Source: Rufibacter roseus (lineage in GTDB: Bacteria; Bacteroidota; Bacteroidia; Cytophagales; Hymenobacteraceae). From it: a stretch of DNA of 52,480 nucleotides. Below the pieces are notes generated by a model. That model was not told where the DNA came from. It made no database searches and was given only the letters and a program-made list of their open reading frames with translations. Numbering within the stretch: position 1 is the stretch's first letter; each line of letters begins with the position of its first letter. Of the stretch, positions 43,541 through 50,619 are shown one piece after another. The DNA is taken from positions 1 through 52,480 of the forward strand of contig NZ_LRML01000022.1 of the NCBI RefSeq assembly GCF_001647285.1, in the 5' to 3' direction. The translations under genes and the position numbers were made by a program.

Positions 43541-43608
43541 GCCCAACGGACTCGTGTAAAAAGTGTGTTAGGCCGTCGGTTGTATCTGACGTTTAAACAT
43601 TGTTGTAT
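43541..43608 (-). repeat. attC-like site 1
   Basis: The left box GCCCAAC is the exact complement of GTTGGGC at the other end of cassette 1. The centre GGCCGTCGG is followed by TTGTATC instead of CCG. The right box is GTTGTA. Confidence 0.75.
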
Positions 43609-43627
43609 TGCGTTATTCTTTTAGCAT

Positions 43628-44038
43628 TTAGTTGTTGATTTTGCATATAGCGAAAGTTTTCCTGTCCGACAGTAGATAGAAGTAATAGGTCTTGTCGTAG
43701 GCATTTTCAGTAATTGAGGATTTAGACATATTCAATATATCTAAATTATTTTGATATAGGTAATCGTTAAATTCAATATTAAAGTAGAAGGTGCCTTCTT
43801 TAAATTTGTCATTTGTTACGATTGAACTTTCCATGTTTCGAAAAGCCAATGAATCGATTGTGAAAAGGCTGTATTCCATCATAGGTTCAATGAACCCACT
43901 TTCTTTTCCTGATTTAATCAAGGTCGGCTTGTAAACATTATCAAATCCAGCCATTTCATAAACTTCATCAAACAGTTCGGTTTTTGTTTGACAACTGACA
44001 AAAAGTAACGCAGCTAATACAAAAAGAAGTCGATTCAT
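43628..44038 (-). CDS. Small lipoprotein (cassette 2)
   Basis: The 136-residue protein has a lipoprotein signal (MNRLLFVLAALLFVSC, Cys16). The mature part is a single small domain with alternating strands (GTFYFNIEFNDYLYQ, KTYYFYLLSDRKTFAICKI). I do not recognise a family. It is probably attached to the outer or inner membrane. It fills its cassette, and its ATG follows site 2 closely. Confidence 0.65.
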   Translation of the reverse strand: MNRLLFVLAALLFVSCQTKTELFDEVYEMAGFDNVYKPTLIKSGKESGFIEPMMEYSLFTIDSLAFRNMESSIVTNDKFKEGTFYFNIEFNDYLYQNNLDILNMSKSSITENAYDKTYYFYLLSDRKTFAICKINN

Positions 44039-44050
44039 TTTTTTATGCTT

Positions 44051-44118
44051 TACAACGGTTGGGCTAAAGGGCGGCTGAGGCCGTCGGCCGATGCTGGCTT
44101 TTAGGTGTTGTTATGCGG
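44051..44118 (-). repeat. attC-like site 2
   Basis: The left box TACAAC complements GTTGTA of site 1. The centre has GAGGCCGTCGGCCGATGC, and the right box GTTATGCGG gives the TAA stop of cassette 3. Confidence 0.8.
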
Positions 44119-44767
44119 TCGTTTTTTTCTTTGCTATTACTATTGTATGTGTCTCTTTGAATGTTTCAGTTTTTACATATTCAATGTGAAATGTTTCTAA
44201 TACATTAAATTCATTTTCGATTAATTGTGCTTTTATAAAATTCAGATTATGGTAGTAGAAGTACATCCTGTCGCCAGTACTTCCAACTTTAAATCCAGAA
44301 TCTTTTTGGTTTCCTTCAACAAAACTTAAATATAAAAATCCTGTATCTGAAAGTAAACCATGAGTGTCATAAATCAGCTTAGTACAATCTGCTTCAGATA
44401 AATATGGCAAACAAAAACCACAGATTATTCCTTCATATTTAGTTTTAAGCTCAGATATATGCCTGCTATCCATAATGTGAAAGCTTGCTGTTGGGTTATT
44501 ACTTTTTGCAAGTCTAACCATGTTGGGTGCTATATCTATCCCGTTGATTTGGAAGTCTGGTCGTTTTGATAAAAGGTATTTAGTGATATTGCCTGGACCG
44601 CAGCCAACATCTAGAATTGATGCTTCTTCCTTGATTATTGTGTTGCATAGATAATCATACGTTTCATTATACAAATCCAAGCCCATGAATTGGCCTTCGT
44701 ACACCGAGGCAATTTTATTCCAAGTCTCAAAAGTTTCTATATAACTATCCATGTATGTAATATTCAT
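44111..44767 (-). CDS. Class I SAM-dependent methyltransferase (cassette 3)
   Basis: The ATG at 44767 (MNITYMDSYIETF) was chosen because the longer reading runs through site 3; an ATG five codons later is also possible. The protein of about 218 residues has the class I motif ILDVGCGPGNITKYLL, the acidic loop GIDIAPNMV, and ASFHIMDSRHI followed by IICGFCLPYLS. It transfers a methyl group from SAM to an unknown small-molecule or protein substrate. Its TAA stop is the TAAC of the R'' box in site 2, so the repeat supplies the end of the gene. Confidence 0.78.
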   Translation of the reverse strand: MNITYMDSYIETFETWNKIASVYEGQFMGLDLYNETYDYLCNTIIKEEASILDVGCGPGNITKYLLSKRPDFQINGIDIAPNMVRLAKSNNPTASFHIMDSRHISELKTKYEGIICGFCLPYLSEADCTKLIYDTHGLLSDTGFLYLSFVEGNQKDSGFKVGSTGDRMYFYYHNLNFIKAQLIENEFNVLETFHIEYVKTETFKETHTIVIAKKKTTA

Positions 44768-44773
44768 GAGATG

Positions 44774-44845
44774 CCGCATAACGGGCTTGTGTAAAAAGTG
44801 TGCAAGGCCGTCGGCCATAGCATGGCTTATGCACTTTGTTAGCGG
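44774..44845 (-). repeat. attC-like site 3
   Basis: The left box CCGCATAAC is the exact 9-base complement of GTTATGCGG in site 2. The centre reads GGCCGTCGGCCATAGCATGG. The right box is GTTAGCGG. Confidence 0.82.
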
Positions 44846-45360
44846 TTACTTTTTCTTACCAATTCAATTACTAAGTCTTCTAAATTTTCTTTAAGCAGGC
44901 TTCTGCTTTTCAATACTAACAGATGGAATATAGTCAAGAAGAACAGCGAAGAGAGTAAAGGTATCAGAACCGTTAATCCATTGGTGCTGATTAGGAGTCC
45001 CAATAAGGTAAGAAGAGCGAAAAAGAAGATGATGAAGTAAGTCCCGTAAATGTTATTTTTATAGTACGGGATGATTTCAGCTTGTATTCTTGTTTCTATT
45101 CTGTCAAGTCCGCTGACTATTTCTATTCTTATTTTTCCGTTTCCTCCGAATGGTTTGAATGTAGATGGTCGGACATTTATCTCTATTGTGTCGGTGTCAG
45201 TAAAACTAACTTCGCTGAAGTCGATGGGAACGCTTGTGAGTTTATCGAGGAAGTTTCTCTTTTTCTCTTTCTGCTGGGTAAGATAGTCAACAACAAGGTT
45301 TTTCGGCTTATCAAGGTCGAAGGTGTAGTGCCTGTGATAGTTTGAGAAAAGCTTCTTCAT
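44839..45360 (-). CDS. Two-TM hypothetical membrane protein (cassette 4)
   Basis: The 173-residue protein has a soluble, charged N-terminal half (about 1-100) with a strand-rich core (IEINVRPSTFKPF, KIRIEIVSGLDRIETRIQAEIIPYY). Two membrane helices follow (GTYFIIFFFALLTLLGLLI, LTVLIPLLSSLFFLTIFHLLVL), then a short acidic tail. I do not recognise a family. The stop TAA is part of the R'' box of site 3. Confidence 0.65.
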   Translation of the reverse strand: MKKLFSNYHRHYTFDLDKPKNLVVDYLTQQKEKKRNFLDKLTSVPIDFSEVSFTDTDTIEINVRPSTFKPFGGNGKIRIEIVSGLDRIETRIQAEIIPYYKNNIYGTYFIIFFFALLTLLGLLISTNGLTVLIPLLSSLFFLTIFHLLVLKSRSLLKENLEDLVIELVRKSNR

Positions 45361-45372
45361 TATTTAAAGTTA

Positions 45373-45443
45373 CACCTAACGTACTGGGCTAAACGGCGGC
45401 TGAAGGCCGTCGGCCGATGCTGGCGTTTAGCTGTTGTTAGCCC
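45373..45443 (-). repeat. attC-like site 4
   Basis: The left box CACCTAAC partly complements GTTAGCGG of site 3 (6 of 8), and on the minus strand reads GTTAGGT, a full GTTRRRY. The centre has AAGGCCGTCGGCCGATGC. The right box is GTTAGCCCTA. Confidence 0.8.
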
Positions 45444-45477
45444 TAGTTTTTTCTTTGCGTATTACCAGCTTCTTTTT

Positions 45478-45825
45478 TTACTTTTCATAGACCAACCAAT
45501 CATCGATAATTTCCCCATCTTTGATAGAGTCGAGTTGGTAATAACCTATAGGTTCTAAATCCATAAAATGAATTTTGTCTGGGTCTTTGATGTAAATCCC
45601 TATTCTTGTTCTGATGTGTGGCGTCGCCCTTAGAATGTGGTTAAAGACTAGCACTTGTTCAATAAGTCGAAAAACTAAATTAGGTAACCCATACTCATTC
45701 CACTCGCTCTGGCTATCCTGAGTTTGTTCTTCTAAAAGCTGTTTGCAATTTTCTTCAGCTATGTTTGCTAAATTTAATCGGTTAGCGTGTTCTTCTAAAT
45801 AATGATTTATATCTGTTAGTTTCAT
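45478..45825 (-). CDS. Hypothetical protein, 115 residues (cassette 5)
   Basis: This soluble acidic protein has no signal peptide. A helical N-terminal region (MKLTDINHYLEEHANRLNLANIAEENCKQL) leads to a strand pair (RIGIYIKDPDKIHFMDLEPIGYY). I do not recognise a family and give no function. The ATG follows 8 bases behind the R' box of site 5, the usual spacing for these cassettes. Confidence 0.6.
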   Translation of the reverse strand: MKLTDINHYLEEHANRLNLANIAEENCKQLLEEQTQDSQSEWNEYGLPNLVFRLIEQVLVFNHILRATPHIRTRIGIYIKDPDKIHFMDLEPIGYYQLDSIKDGEIIDDWLVYEK

Positions 45826-45830
45826 TAAAA

Positions 45831-45904
45831 TTAGGGCTAACGTACTTGGCTAAGCGACGGCGGAGGCCGTCGGCCGATGCTGGCGTTTACACGTTGTTGT
45901 TTGG
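45831..45904 (-). repeat. attC-like site 5
   Basis: The left box TAGGGCTAAC (45832-45841) is the exact 10-base complement of GTTAGCCCTA in site 4. The centre has GAGGCCGTCGGCCGATGC. The right box is GTTGTTTGG. Confidence 0.85.
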
Positions 45905-45914
45905 TGTTTTTCTT

Positions 45915-46400
45915 TTACTTGAACTTACTTAAATCAATAGCTTCCTCAAAGTAGTTTCTAAAAAGTTTAGAAGTAGATTTTTTTCTAAACTTTACAATGG
46001 TATAACTGCTATCAAAACAGTCTATCTCTATTTCTGCCTCATCGTGCTGGATATTTCCAGGTTCCCAGACCTTATCGTTACCTTCTACATAAGGCAGGTT
46101 TTCCTGACTAATTTCAATCGGTATGTATTTAGGAATAGCTAGAATGGCGCCCCATATTATTTGAATTTCAGTTGATACTAAAAATTGGAATTCATCAGAA
46201 GTCAATATGAAGTATTCTTTTTCGTGGTCGATTGGCAAAGTATCTAATTTGTCTGTATTGACTTCTAAATCAGAGATAAGCCAATTGTATTTTCCTATAT
46301 CCTCTCTGAAAGGTTTTGTTACCTCCTTCAAGTTCGTGTGAAATTCAATCTTTTTACTTTTATGAAGTATCCAATCCACCTTTATATTTTTAAATACCAC
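45915..46400 (-). CDS. Hypothetical protein, about 160 residues (cassette 6)
   Basis: The frame opens at a GTG that lies within the R' box of site 6; an in-frame GTG seven codons later (VDWILHK) could be the true start. The product is soluble and acidic with alternating strands (EYFILTSDEFQFLV, IQIIWGAILAIPKYI, YTIVKFRKKS). I do not recognise a family. The overlap of start and recombination box would make translation depend on which cassette lies upstream. Confidence 0.55.
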   Translation of the reverse strand: MVFKNIKVDWILHKSKKIEFHTNLKEVTKPFREDIGKYNWLISDLEVNTDKLDTLPIDHEKEYFILTSDEFQFLVSTEIQIIWGAILAIPKYIPIEISQENLPYVEGNDKVWEPGNIQHDEAEIEIDCFDSSYTIVKFRKKSTSKLFRNYFEEAIDLSKFK

Positions 46401-46468
46401 ACAACGGTCTCGTGTAAAAGACGTGCTAGGCCGTCGGCCGTAGCATGACTTTTACACAATGTTGTGCG
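46397..46468 (-). repeat. attC-like site 6
   Basis: The left box CCACACAAC complements GTTGTTTGG of site 5 in 8 of 9 positions. The centre has TAGGCCGTCGGCCGTAGC. The right box is GTTGTGCG. Confidence 0.82.
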
Positions 46469-46476
46469 GAGTAATT

Positions 46477-47157
46477 CTATTTAATATTGCTCACTTTTTC
46501 AAGAATAACCAACTGCAGGTATTCGTCCATAGAGTATTTTTTTGGCCTAAAATAGTTGAACTCCTCTAAATTCTTAGCCTCCTCCTGCAATGCAAGCTGA
46601 TATTCCTTGGTTTTCTTAAATCTATTAAATTGTCTTTTCTTAAATTTCAAAAGTTCTTTGTAATCCAAGTCTAGCTTTTTTACAACATGCCCGTTCTTTA
46701 TCTGGAAAACAAGGTGCTTCTCATGGTGTATGTCCGTCCAATTATTTTCTGTGACTCTTATTACCTCTCCGTAAGGTATAGTGTGGATGGAATTATAAAA
46801 GTCCATCAGCACTTTTGACTTTTCTGGAAAATAATCCTTAAAAACCGACTCCCTTACCGTTTTAGGAGGATTATTGAAATCATTTCTCTCCCCGTTTCTA
46901 ACTAAAATTTCTACATCAGTGAGATACAAAGAGTCATTCTCAATTGAATAAGTCATTATGAGATTCCTATAGAGAGCGGTAGTAGTTGCGGCGTTTGCAG
47001 GGGCTTTTAGATTATTGTCTTCAAAATATTTAAAGGCTGGGCTATAACCACTCCACTCATACTTTTTCCCATTGTATAACAATATATCGGGAATCTGCTC
47101 TGTCGCAAATGCCTTACAGCTAAACAATAGTAAAAATATAAAAACAATATTCTTCAT
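46477..47157 (-). CDS. Secreted hypothetical protein (cassette 7)
   Basis: The ATG at 47157 starts a signal peptide (MKNIVFIFLLLFSCKAFA); the longer reading begins inside site 7 and is rejected. The 226-residue protein has a helical, strongly basic C-terminal half (KELLKFKKRQFNRFKKTKEYQLALQEEAKNLEEF) and a strand-rich N-terminal half. I do not recognise a family. It is probably periplasmic; a lipoprotein reading (LFSC) is possible but the following residues fit poorly. Confidence 0.62.
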   Translation of the reverse strand: MKNIVFIFLLLFSCKAFATEQIPDILLYNGKKYEWSGYSPAFKYFEDNNLKAPANAATTTALYRNLIMTYSIENDSLYLTDVEILVRNGERNDFNNPPKTVRESVFKDYFPEKSKVLMDFYNSIHTIPYGEVIRVTENNWTDIHHEKHLVFQIKNGHVVKKLDLDYKELLKFKKRQFNRFKKTKEYQLALQEEAKNLEEFNYFRPKKYSMDEYLQLVILEKVSNIK

Positions 47158-47168
47158 AGTTCTTATTA

Positions 47169-47236
47169 CGCACAACGTCTAGTATAAACGACGGCGAAGG
47201 CCGTCGGCCGAGATGACGTTTATGCCTTGTTAGGGG
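47169..47236 (-). repeat. attC-like site 7
   Basis: The left box CGCACAAC is the exact complement of GTTGTGCG in site 6. The centre has AAGGCCGTCGGCCGAGAT. ATAAACG and CGTTTAT form the inner stem. The right box is GTTAGGGG. Confidence 0.85.
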
Positions 47237-47636
47237 TTAGGTATTTTTCTGACACATTTGCAGATGATATTTTCATTAGTTTGTACCCACTTTCCTTATT
47301 AAAGTAACTTGTAATACAGAATAAATTAAGGGAAACAGCCAAAACTATAAGAGCAAAGTCGGTCGGACTTATTGAGTTGAGGAGTCCAAGATTGAACAGC
47401 CCTATAATTAAAAGTATTGCTAATACTAAACTTGCTAGGCCGCTTAAGCTTATGAACATAACAGGATTCACTAAATCCTTAATTATCGGCAGTTCACGAA
47501 CCAACCAAATAGTCCCAACTATAAAAAGTAAAATAGAAAAGGTTCTAATTAAGCTGTTTTTCTTTTTTCTATTTCTTTCATCACTAACTGAAGAAAGAAA
47601 AATTGGCAACTCCGATAAAAGGTCAAGTAAACCCAT
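47220..47636 (-). CDS. Three-to-four-TM membrane protein (cassette 8)
   Basis: The 138-residue protein has hydrophobic segments at about 32-48, 58-83 and 92-112 and a basic N-terminal loop (DERNRKKKN). It is a probable inner-membrane protein without a recognised family. Its last six residues (LTPNKA) and TAA stop are encoded inside site 7, so the C-terminus is defined by the attC-like sequence. Confidence 0.62.
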   Translation of the reverse strand: MGLLDLLSELPIFLSSVSDERNRKKKNSLIRTFSILLFIVGTIWLVRELPIIKDLVNPVMFISLSGLASLVLAILLIIGLFNLGLLNSISPTDFALIVLAVSLNLFCITSYFNKESGYKLMKISSANVSEKYLTPNKA

Positions 47637-47663
47637 TCTTATATTTTCTTTATTTATTACTTA

Positions 47664-47720
47664 CCCCTAACGTCTAGTGCAAACGGCGGCGGAGGCCGTC
47701 GGCCGATGCTGGCGTTTGCA
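47664..47720 (-). repeat. attC-like site 8, left part (interrupted by IS110 element)
   Basis: The left box CCCCTAAC is the exact complement of GTTAGGGG in site 7. The centre has GAGGCCGTCGGCCGATGC. The arm GGCGTTTGCA stops at the left end of the IS element; its continuation CACAATGTTGGGG is found at 48989-49001. Confidence 0.82.
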
Positions 47721-47765
47721 CCTTTATATTTGTTTTACTACTTGCAGTACAATTTCTTACATTAG

Positions 47766-47910
47766 AAAAGGGAGAGGAGAACTAAGCGTTTATATAGGAT
47801 TTGATGCCCCTACATTGTGTTAGTCCTCTCCCAATTTTCTGCGGTTGAACCTTGACCAGATAGAACACTAGACCCCCATGCCTGCTAAAGGTGAGAGTCG
47901 TTCAACCTTC
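47766..47910 (+). ncRNA. Candidate IS110 bridge RNA
   Basis: Two stem-loops precede the transposase. The first stem is GGGAGAGG/CCTCTCCC plus ACTAA/TTAGT with a 34-base loop (47786-47819). The second is GGTTGAAC/GTTCAACC plus GAC/GTC with a 40-base loop. The second loop contains ATAGAACAC (identical to the right IS end, 48983-48991) and TAAAGGTG (complement of CACCTTTA at the left IS end, 47719-47726). The first loop contains ACATTGTG (complement of CACAATGT in the right target flank, 48989-48996) and GCGTTT (identical to the left target flank, 47712-47717). This is the layout of target- and donor-binding loops in IS110 bridge RNAs. Confidence 0.75.
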
Positions 47911-47930
47911 TTCTAACCTGAAAGAAAGAT

Positions 47931-48932
47931 ATGCAAAAAAAACTTTTCATCGGCATTGACATCTCAAAGCTCGTGATGGATGCCACCGTGCTTTTCCCTG
48001 ACGGCAGGCATGACCACCACCAATTCAAGAACAGTAGGGCGGGGTTCAACCAGCTGCTCAGGTGGGTCAGGAGGCTAAGTTCGAAGGAAGCCTATGAGCT
48101 GATATTCGGATTTGAGGACACTGGCGTCTACTCGATCGGCATCGGCAGGTTCCTCTCTGGGCTGAAGCTCAGGTTCGTCTCTGAGAACGCCTACCGCATC
48201 AGGCGCTCGATGGGTATCCAAAGGGGAAAGGATGACAAGGCGGACTCCCTCTTGATCGCCAGGTACTTGAAAAGGAACCTGGAGGAGCTGAGCTTCGGCC
48301 AGGCAGCCCCTGACCTTCTGCTGGAGCTGGGGCAACTCTCCTCCCAGAGGGAGCGGCTGCTCAAAGAGAGGGCGGCGCACAAGACCCGCATCAAGGAGCT
48401 GAAGGTACTGGAGGGTTGCCTGGACATGCGGTTCCTGCTCAGGATCGAGGCCGATATGGTCAGGCTGCTGGACAAGAAGCTCAGGGAGGTGGAAGAGGAG
48501 ATCGGAAAAAGGATAAAGGCCCAAGAAGGGCTACAGGAGAAGAAGGAGCTCCTTTGCTCGGTGCCGGGTGTGGGCGAGCAGATCGCCAACCAGATGCTCA
48601 TCATCACAAGGGGCTTCACCAGGTTTCCCGATTGGCGCAAGTTCTCCTGCTATGCAGGGCTAGCACCCTTCAAACACACCTCCGGCACGAGCGTGAGGGG
48701 AAGGACGAAGGTGTCCAAGATCGCCAACAAGAAGATAAAGGCCCTCTTGACCATGGGCGCGCTGACCAGTATCAAATCGAAGAATGAGTACCGGCAGTAC
48801 TATGAGCGGAAGACGGCGGAGGGGAAGCACCCGATGGCAGTCCTGAATGCCATAAAGAACAAGATCGTCAGCCGCATGTTCGCCGTCATCGAAAGAAACA
48901 CGCCCTACGTGTGCCTGCAGGGCCGAGACTGA
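47931..48932 (+). CDS. IS110-family transposase (DEDD recombinase)
   Basis: The 333-residue protein has an N-terminal RuvC-like DEDD domain (FIGIDISKLVMDATV with D10, then GFEDTGVYS and KDDKADSLLIARYL), a coiled linker (about 125-195) and the C-terminal Transposase_20 domain (LLCSVPGVGEQIANQML, FSCYAGLAPFKHTSGTSVRG) with its conserved serine. It cuts and joins DNA guided by the bridge RNA encoded upstream. Length and start (an ATG 8 bases after GAAAGAAAG) are typical and the frame is intact, so the element may be active. Confidence 0.92.
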   Translation: MQKKLFIGIDISKLVMDATVLFPDGRHDHHQFKNSRAGFNQLLRWVRRLSSKEAYELIFGFEDTGVYSIGIGRFLSGLKLRFVSENAYRIRRSMGIQRGKDDKADSLLIARYLKRNLEELSFGQAAPDLLLELGQLSSQRERLLKERAAHKTRIKELKVLEGCLDMRFLLRIEADMVRLLDKKLREVEEEIGKRIKAQEGLQEKKELLCSVPGVGEQIANQMLIITRGFTRFPDWRKFSCYAGLAPFKHTSGTSVRGRTKVSKIANKKIKALLTMGALTSIKSKNEYRQYYERKTAEGKHPMAVLNAIKNKIVSRMFAVIERNTPYVCLQGRD

Positions 48933-48988
48933 GTTCAGGGAGCGGTTCTTGGGATATTTATGCGGTTTTTGTTGCTTTTACCATAGAA

Positions 48989-49003
48989 CACAATGTTGGG
49001 GTT
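48989..49003 (-). repeat. attC-like site 8, right part
   Basis: CACAATGTTGGGG completes the arm interrupted at 47720. GTTGGGGTTAGTTA complements TAATTAACCCCAAC at the far end of the next cassette in 13 of 14 positions. Confidence 0.82.
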
Positions 49004-49562
49004 AGTTATTTTTATTTATCGTTTCGCAACTACAAAGGTTAGGATGAGCCGCATAGGCTTTCATTGCATCCAGTTCTTTCTGAATTCTTAGATTCCATTC
49101 TTCCTGTACAAAGTCTACACCTCCATTACCTGTCCTTATATCATATTGCTTTGAAAGTTCTTCTTCCTCTAAAAGGATTTCATCAATTATTAAATCAAAT
49201 TCTTTGCGGTCTCTGCTTTTTTTAGCGACTAATAAGGATAAACTCTTTCTGATTTTCCTGGCGTACAGTTCCATTATGTCGAAGTGTAACTGCTCATGTT
49301 GCAACAACTCAGAAGATGTCGTATCTGTTGTAAAAGACAAATCCTTTATAAAACATACTGTTATGTCATAATTCAGGAATCCCTTTTCATCTGAAATCGG
49401 AGTTCTTGTAAGTCTGGTTGCAGTCACCGCCCCAGCATTTGTGTTAAGAGTTGTTTTAAATTTGTTATTAGGCTCTCCTTGGAAATCGCTCCACTTTAAC
49501 TTTGCATTCTCCTGCCAACAAATGAACAGATTTAATATGTTAGTACAAATAAATAAAATCAT
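49002..49562 (-). CDS. DUF922-type Zn-protease-like protein (cassette 9)
   Basis: The 186-residue protein has an N-terminal hydrophobic segment (MILFICTNILNLFIC) that may serve as signal or anchor, the segment LKWSDFQGEP, and a zinc-binding HEQLH in LLQHEQLHFDIMELYARKIRK. These are the features of the DUF922 family of predicted secreted metalloproteases. The second half is helical and charged. Its substrate is unknown. It is the cassette next to the IS110 insertion, which separates it from the rest of the array transcript. Confidence 0.75.
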   Translation of the reverse strand: MILFICTNILNLFICWQENAKLKWSDFQGEPNNKFKTTLNTNAGAVTATRLTRTPISDEKGFLNYDITVCFIKDLSFTTDTTSSELLQHEQLHFDIMELYARKIRKSLSLLVAKKSRDRKEFDLIIDEILLEEEELSKQYDIRTGNGGVDFVQEEWNLRIQKELDAMKAYAAHPNLCSCETINKNN

Positions 49563-49619
49563 GAAAGTTTTATTATCTTAAAATAGTTAATCATCAAATT
49601 TTTTATTTGTATTAATTAA

Positions 49620-49684
49620 CCCCAACGTCTAGTGCATGCTTAGCCCGCAGCGGAGCAAGGGTTTAGTATGCACCTTGTTGTTTG
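49620..49684 (-). repeat. attC-like site 9 (variant centre)
   Basis: The left box CCCCAAC complements GTTGGGG of site 8. The arms keep AACGTCTAGTGCAT and ATGCACCTTGTT, but the tip reads GCCCGCAGCGGAGCAAGG instead of the GGCCGTCGGCC unit. The right box is GTTGTTTG. Confidence 0.75.
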
Positions 49685-50532
49685 TTGCTTTTCTTTCCCA
49701 GGTTTAAGTTGTATTGCACACATATTCGGCCAATTAAGCTATAAAGCCTTGGGTTTCGTTCCTCATTCTCAAAAACAATATCACCGTCATTCAAGGAATG
49801 GGTTGTAATGAATTTAGTGGAAGGGAAAAACACTGGTATTGCACCGCCTACCTGGGCATTCAACTTAAAGCCTTTCCATAGGTAGCTATAGCTTACAGCA
49901 GGGTCTGCACTCATACCTTCTAAGCCCTCGTACCTTTTGGTAATATAACGGGTATTGGGATGACTGCTGTAAAATCCAAAGTCACTGTATTTGGAATATG
50001 CGACTCTTATTCCAAACGCCAACTCTCCAAAGCTTACTTTTTTACCCGCGTTTAATTGAACAAAGGCAGTTCTATATTGGGCTTTCGTGTATTCCCCGTG
50101 GGTGTTCCCAGGAAAATGCCAGTAATTGTCGACTTTGCTTGTTCCTGCACCGATATAGGCTTCGATAATCGTGACCAAGGGATTATCTATTTTCGAGAAA
50201 TACCCTAAGCCCGCATTAAAAACATAATCATCTTTTAAGAGATGAAACCTATCTCCCATTAACTTCTGCCTACTGTGGACAGTGTTGTCGAAATTAGCTG
50301 TCGAGAAAACAGAAAGGTGATTGGTTAGTGAATAGGAAAGGTTCAGGTCGTACCCTCCACCCCAGCCTAATGATGTGTGAAGCTGGTTTTTCTGGTTGTG
50401 AAGAGGTATATGTAATGCTTTGGGGATGTAGTAATCCGTCTGAGCTAGGAGAAGTCCTGGGGAAAAAATACAAACGGATATCAGTACGAAACATAATATT
50501 TGATTTCTAATAGCATTTTTGGATTGAATCAT
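49663..50532 (-). CDS. Outer-membrane beta-barrel protein (cassette 10)
   Basis: The 289-residue protein has a signal peptide (cleavage near LLLAQ) and alternating amphipathic strands ending NPRLYSLIGRICVQYNLNL, with several Tyr/Phe-rich segments (SVFSTANFDN, GIRVAYSKYSDFGFY). It looks like a small porin- or OmpW/OMP_b-brl-type barrel in the outer membrane, with no identified ligand. The last codons and the TAA stop lie inside site 9. Confidence 0.7.
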   Translation of the reverse strand: MIQSKNAIRNQILCFVLISVCIFSPGLLLAQTDYYIPKALHIPLHNQKNQLHTSLGWGGGYDLNLSYSLTNHLSVFSTANFDNTVHSRQKLMGDRFHLLKDDYVFNAGLGYFSKIDNPLVTIIEAYIGAGTSKVDNYWHFPGNTHGEYTKAQYRTAFVQLNAGKKVSFGELAFGIRVAYSKYSDFGFYSSHPNTRYITKRYEGLEGMSADPAVSYSYLWKGFKLNAQVGGAIPVFFPSTKFITTHSLNDGDIVFENEERNPRLYSLIGRICVQYNLNLGKKSNKQQGAY

Positions 50533-50548
50533 AAATTTTTAAAGTTAC

Positions 50549-50619
50549 ATACAACGTCTAGTGCATTAGGCGTGCGAGGCCGTCGGCCGTAGCATGGCTT
50601 ATGCACCTTGTTATAGCCC
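50549..50619 (-). repeat. attC-like site 10
   Basis: The left box CATACAAC complements GTTGTTTG of site 9 in 7 of 8 positions. The centre has GAGGCCGTCGGCCGTAGC. The right box GTTATAGCCC supplies the stop codon of cassette 11. Confidence 0.82.

Larger units (their letters stand above)
47721..48990 (+). mobile_element. IS110-family insertion sequence in an attC-like site
   Basis: The element has a transposase gene with a 5' non-coding region of about 210 bases and no terminal inverted repeats. Removing 47721-48990 (one CA core left behind) rebuilds an unbroken attC arm GGCGTTTG-CA-CAATGTTGGGG, so the ends can be placed within a base or two. Base composition is clearly richer in G+C than the cassettes around it. 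The element is oriented opposite to the cassette genes. Confidence 0.85.

Noticed and set aside
44767..44817. Longer N-terminus of the cassette 3 methyltransferase
   Set aside because: The extra residues are a translation of attC-like site 3 and have no place in the methyltransferase fold.
48075..48640. Minus-strand ORFs inside the transposase gene
   Set aside because: They are shadows of the GC-rich transposase frame.
47721..48990. IS1111 subgroup assignment
   Set aside because: The non-coding guide region lies upstream of the transposase and no subterminal inverted repeats are evident, which fits IS110 proper better than IS1111.
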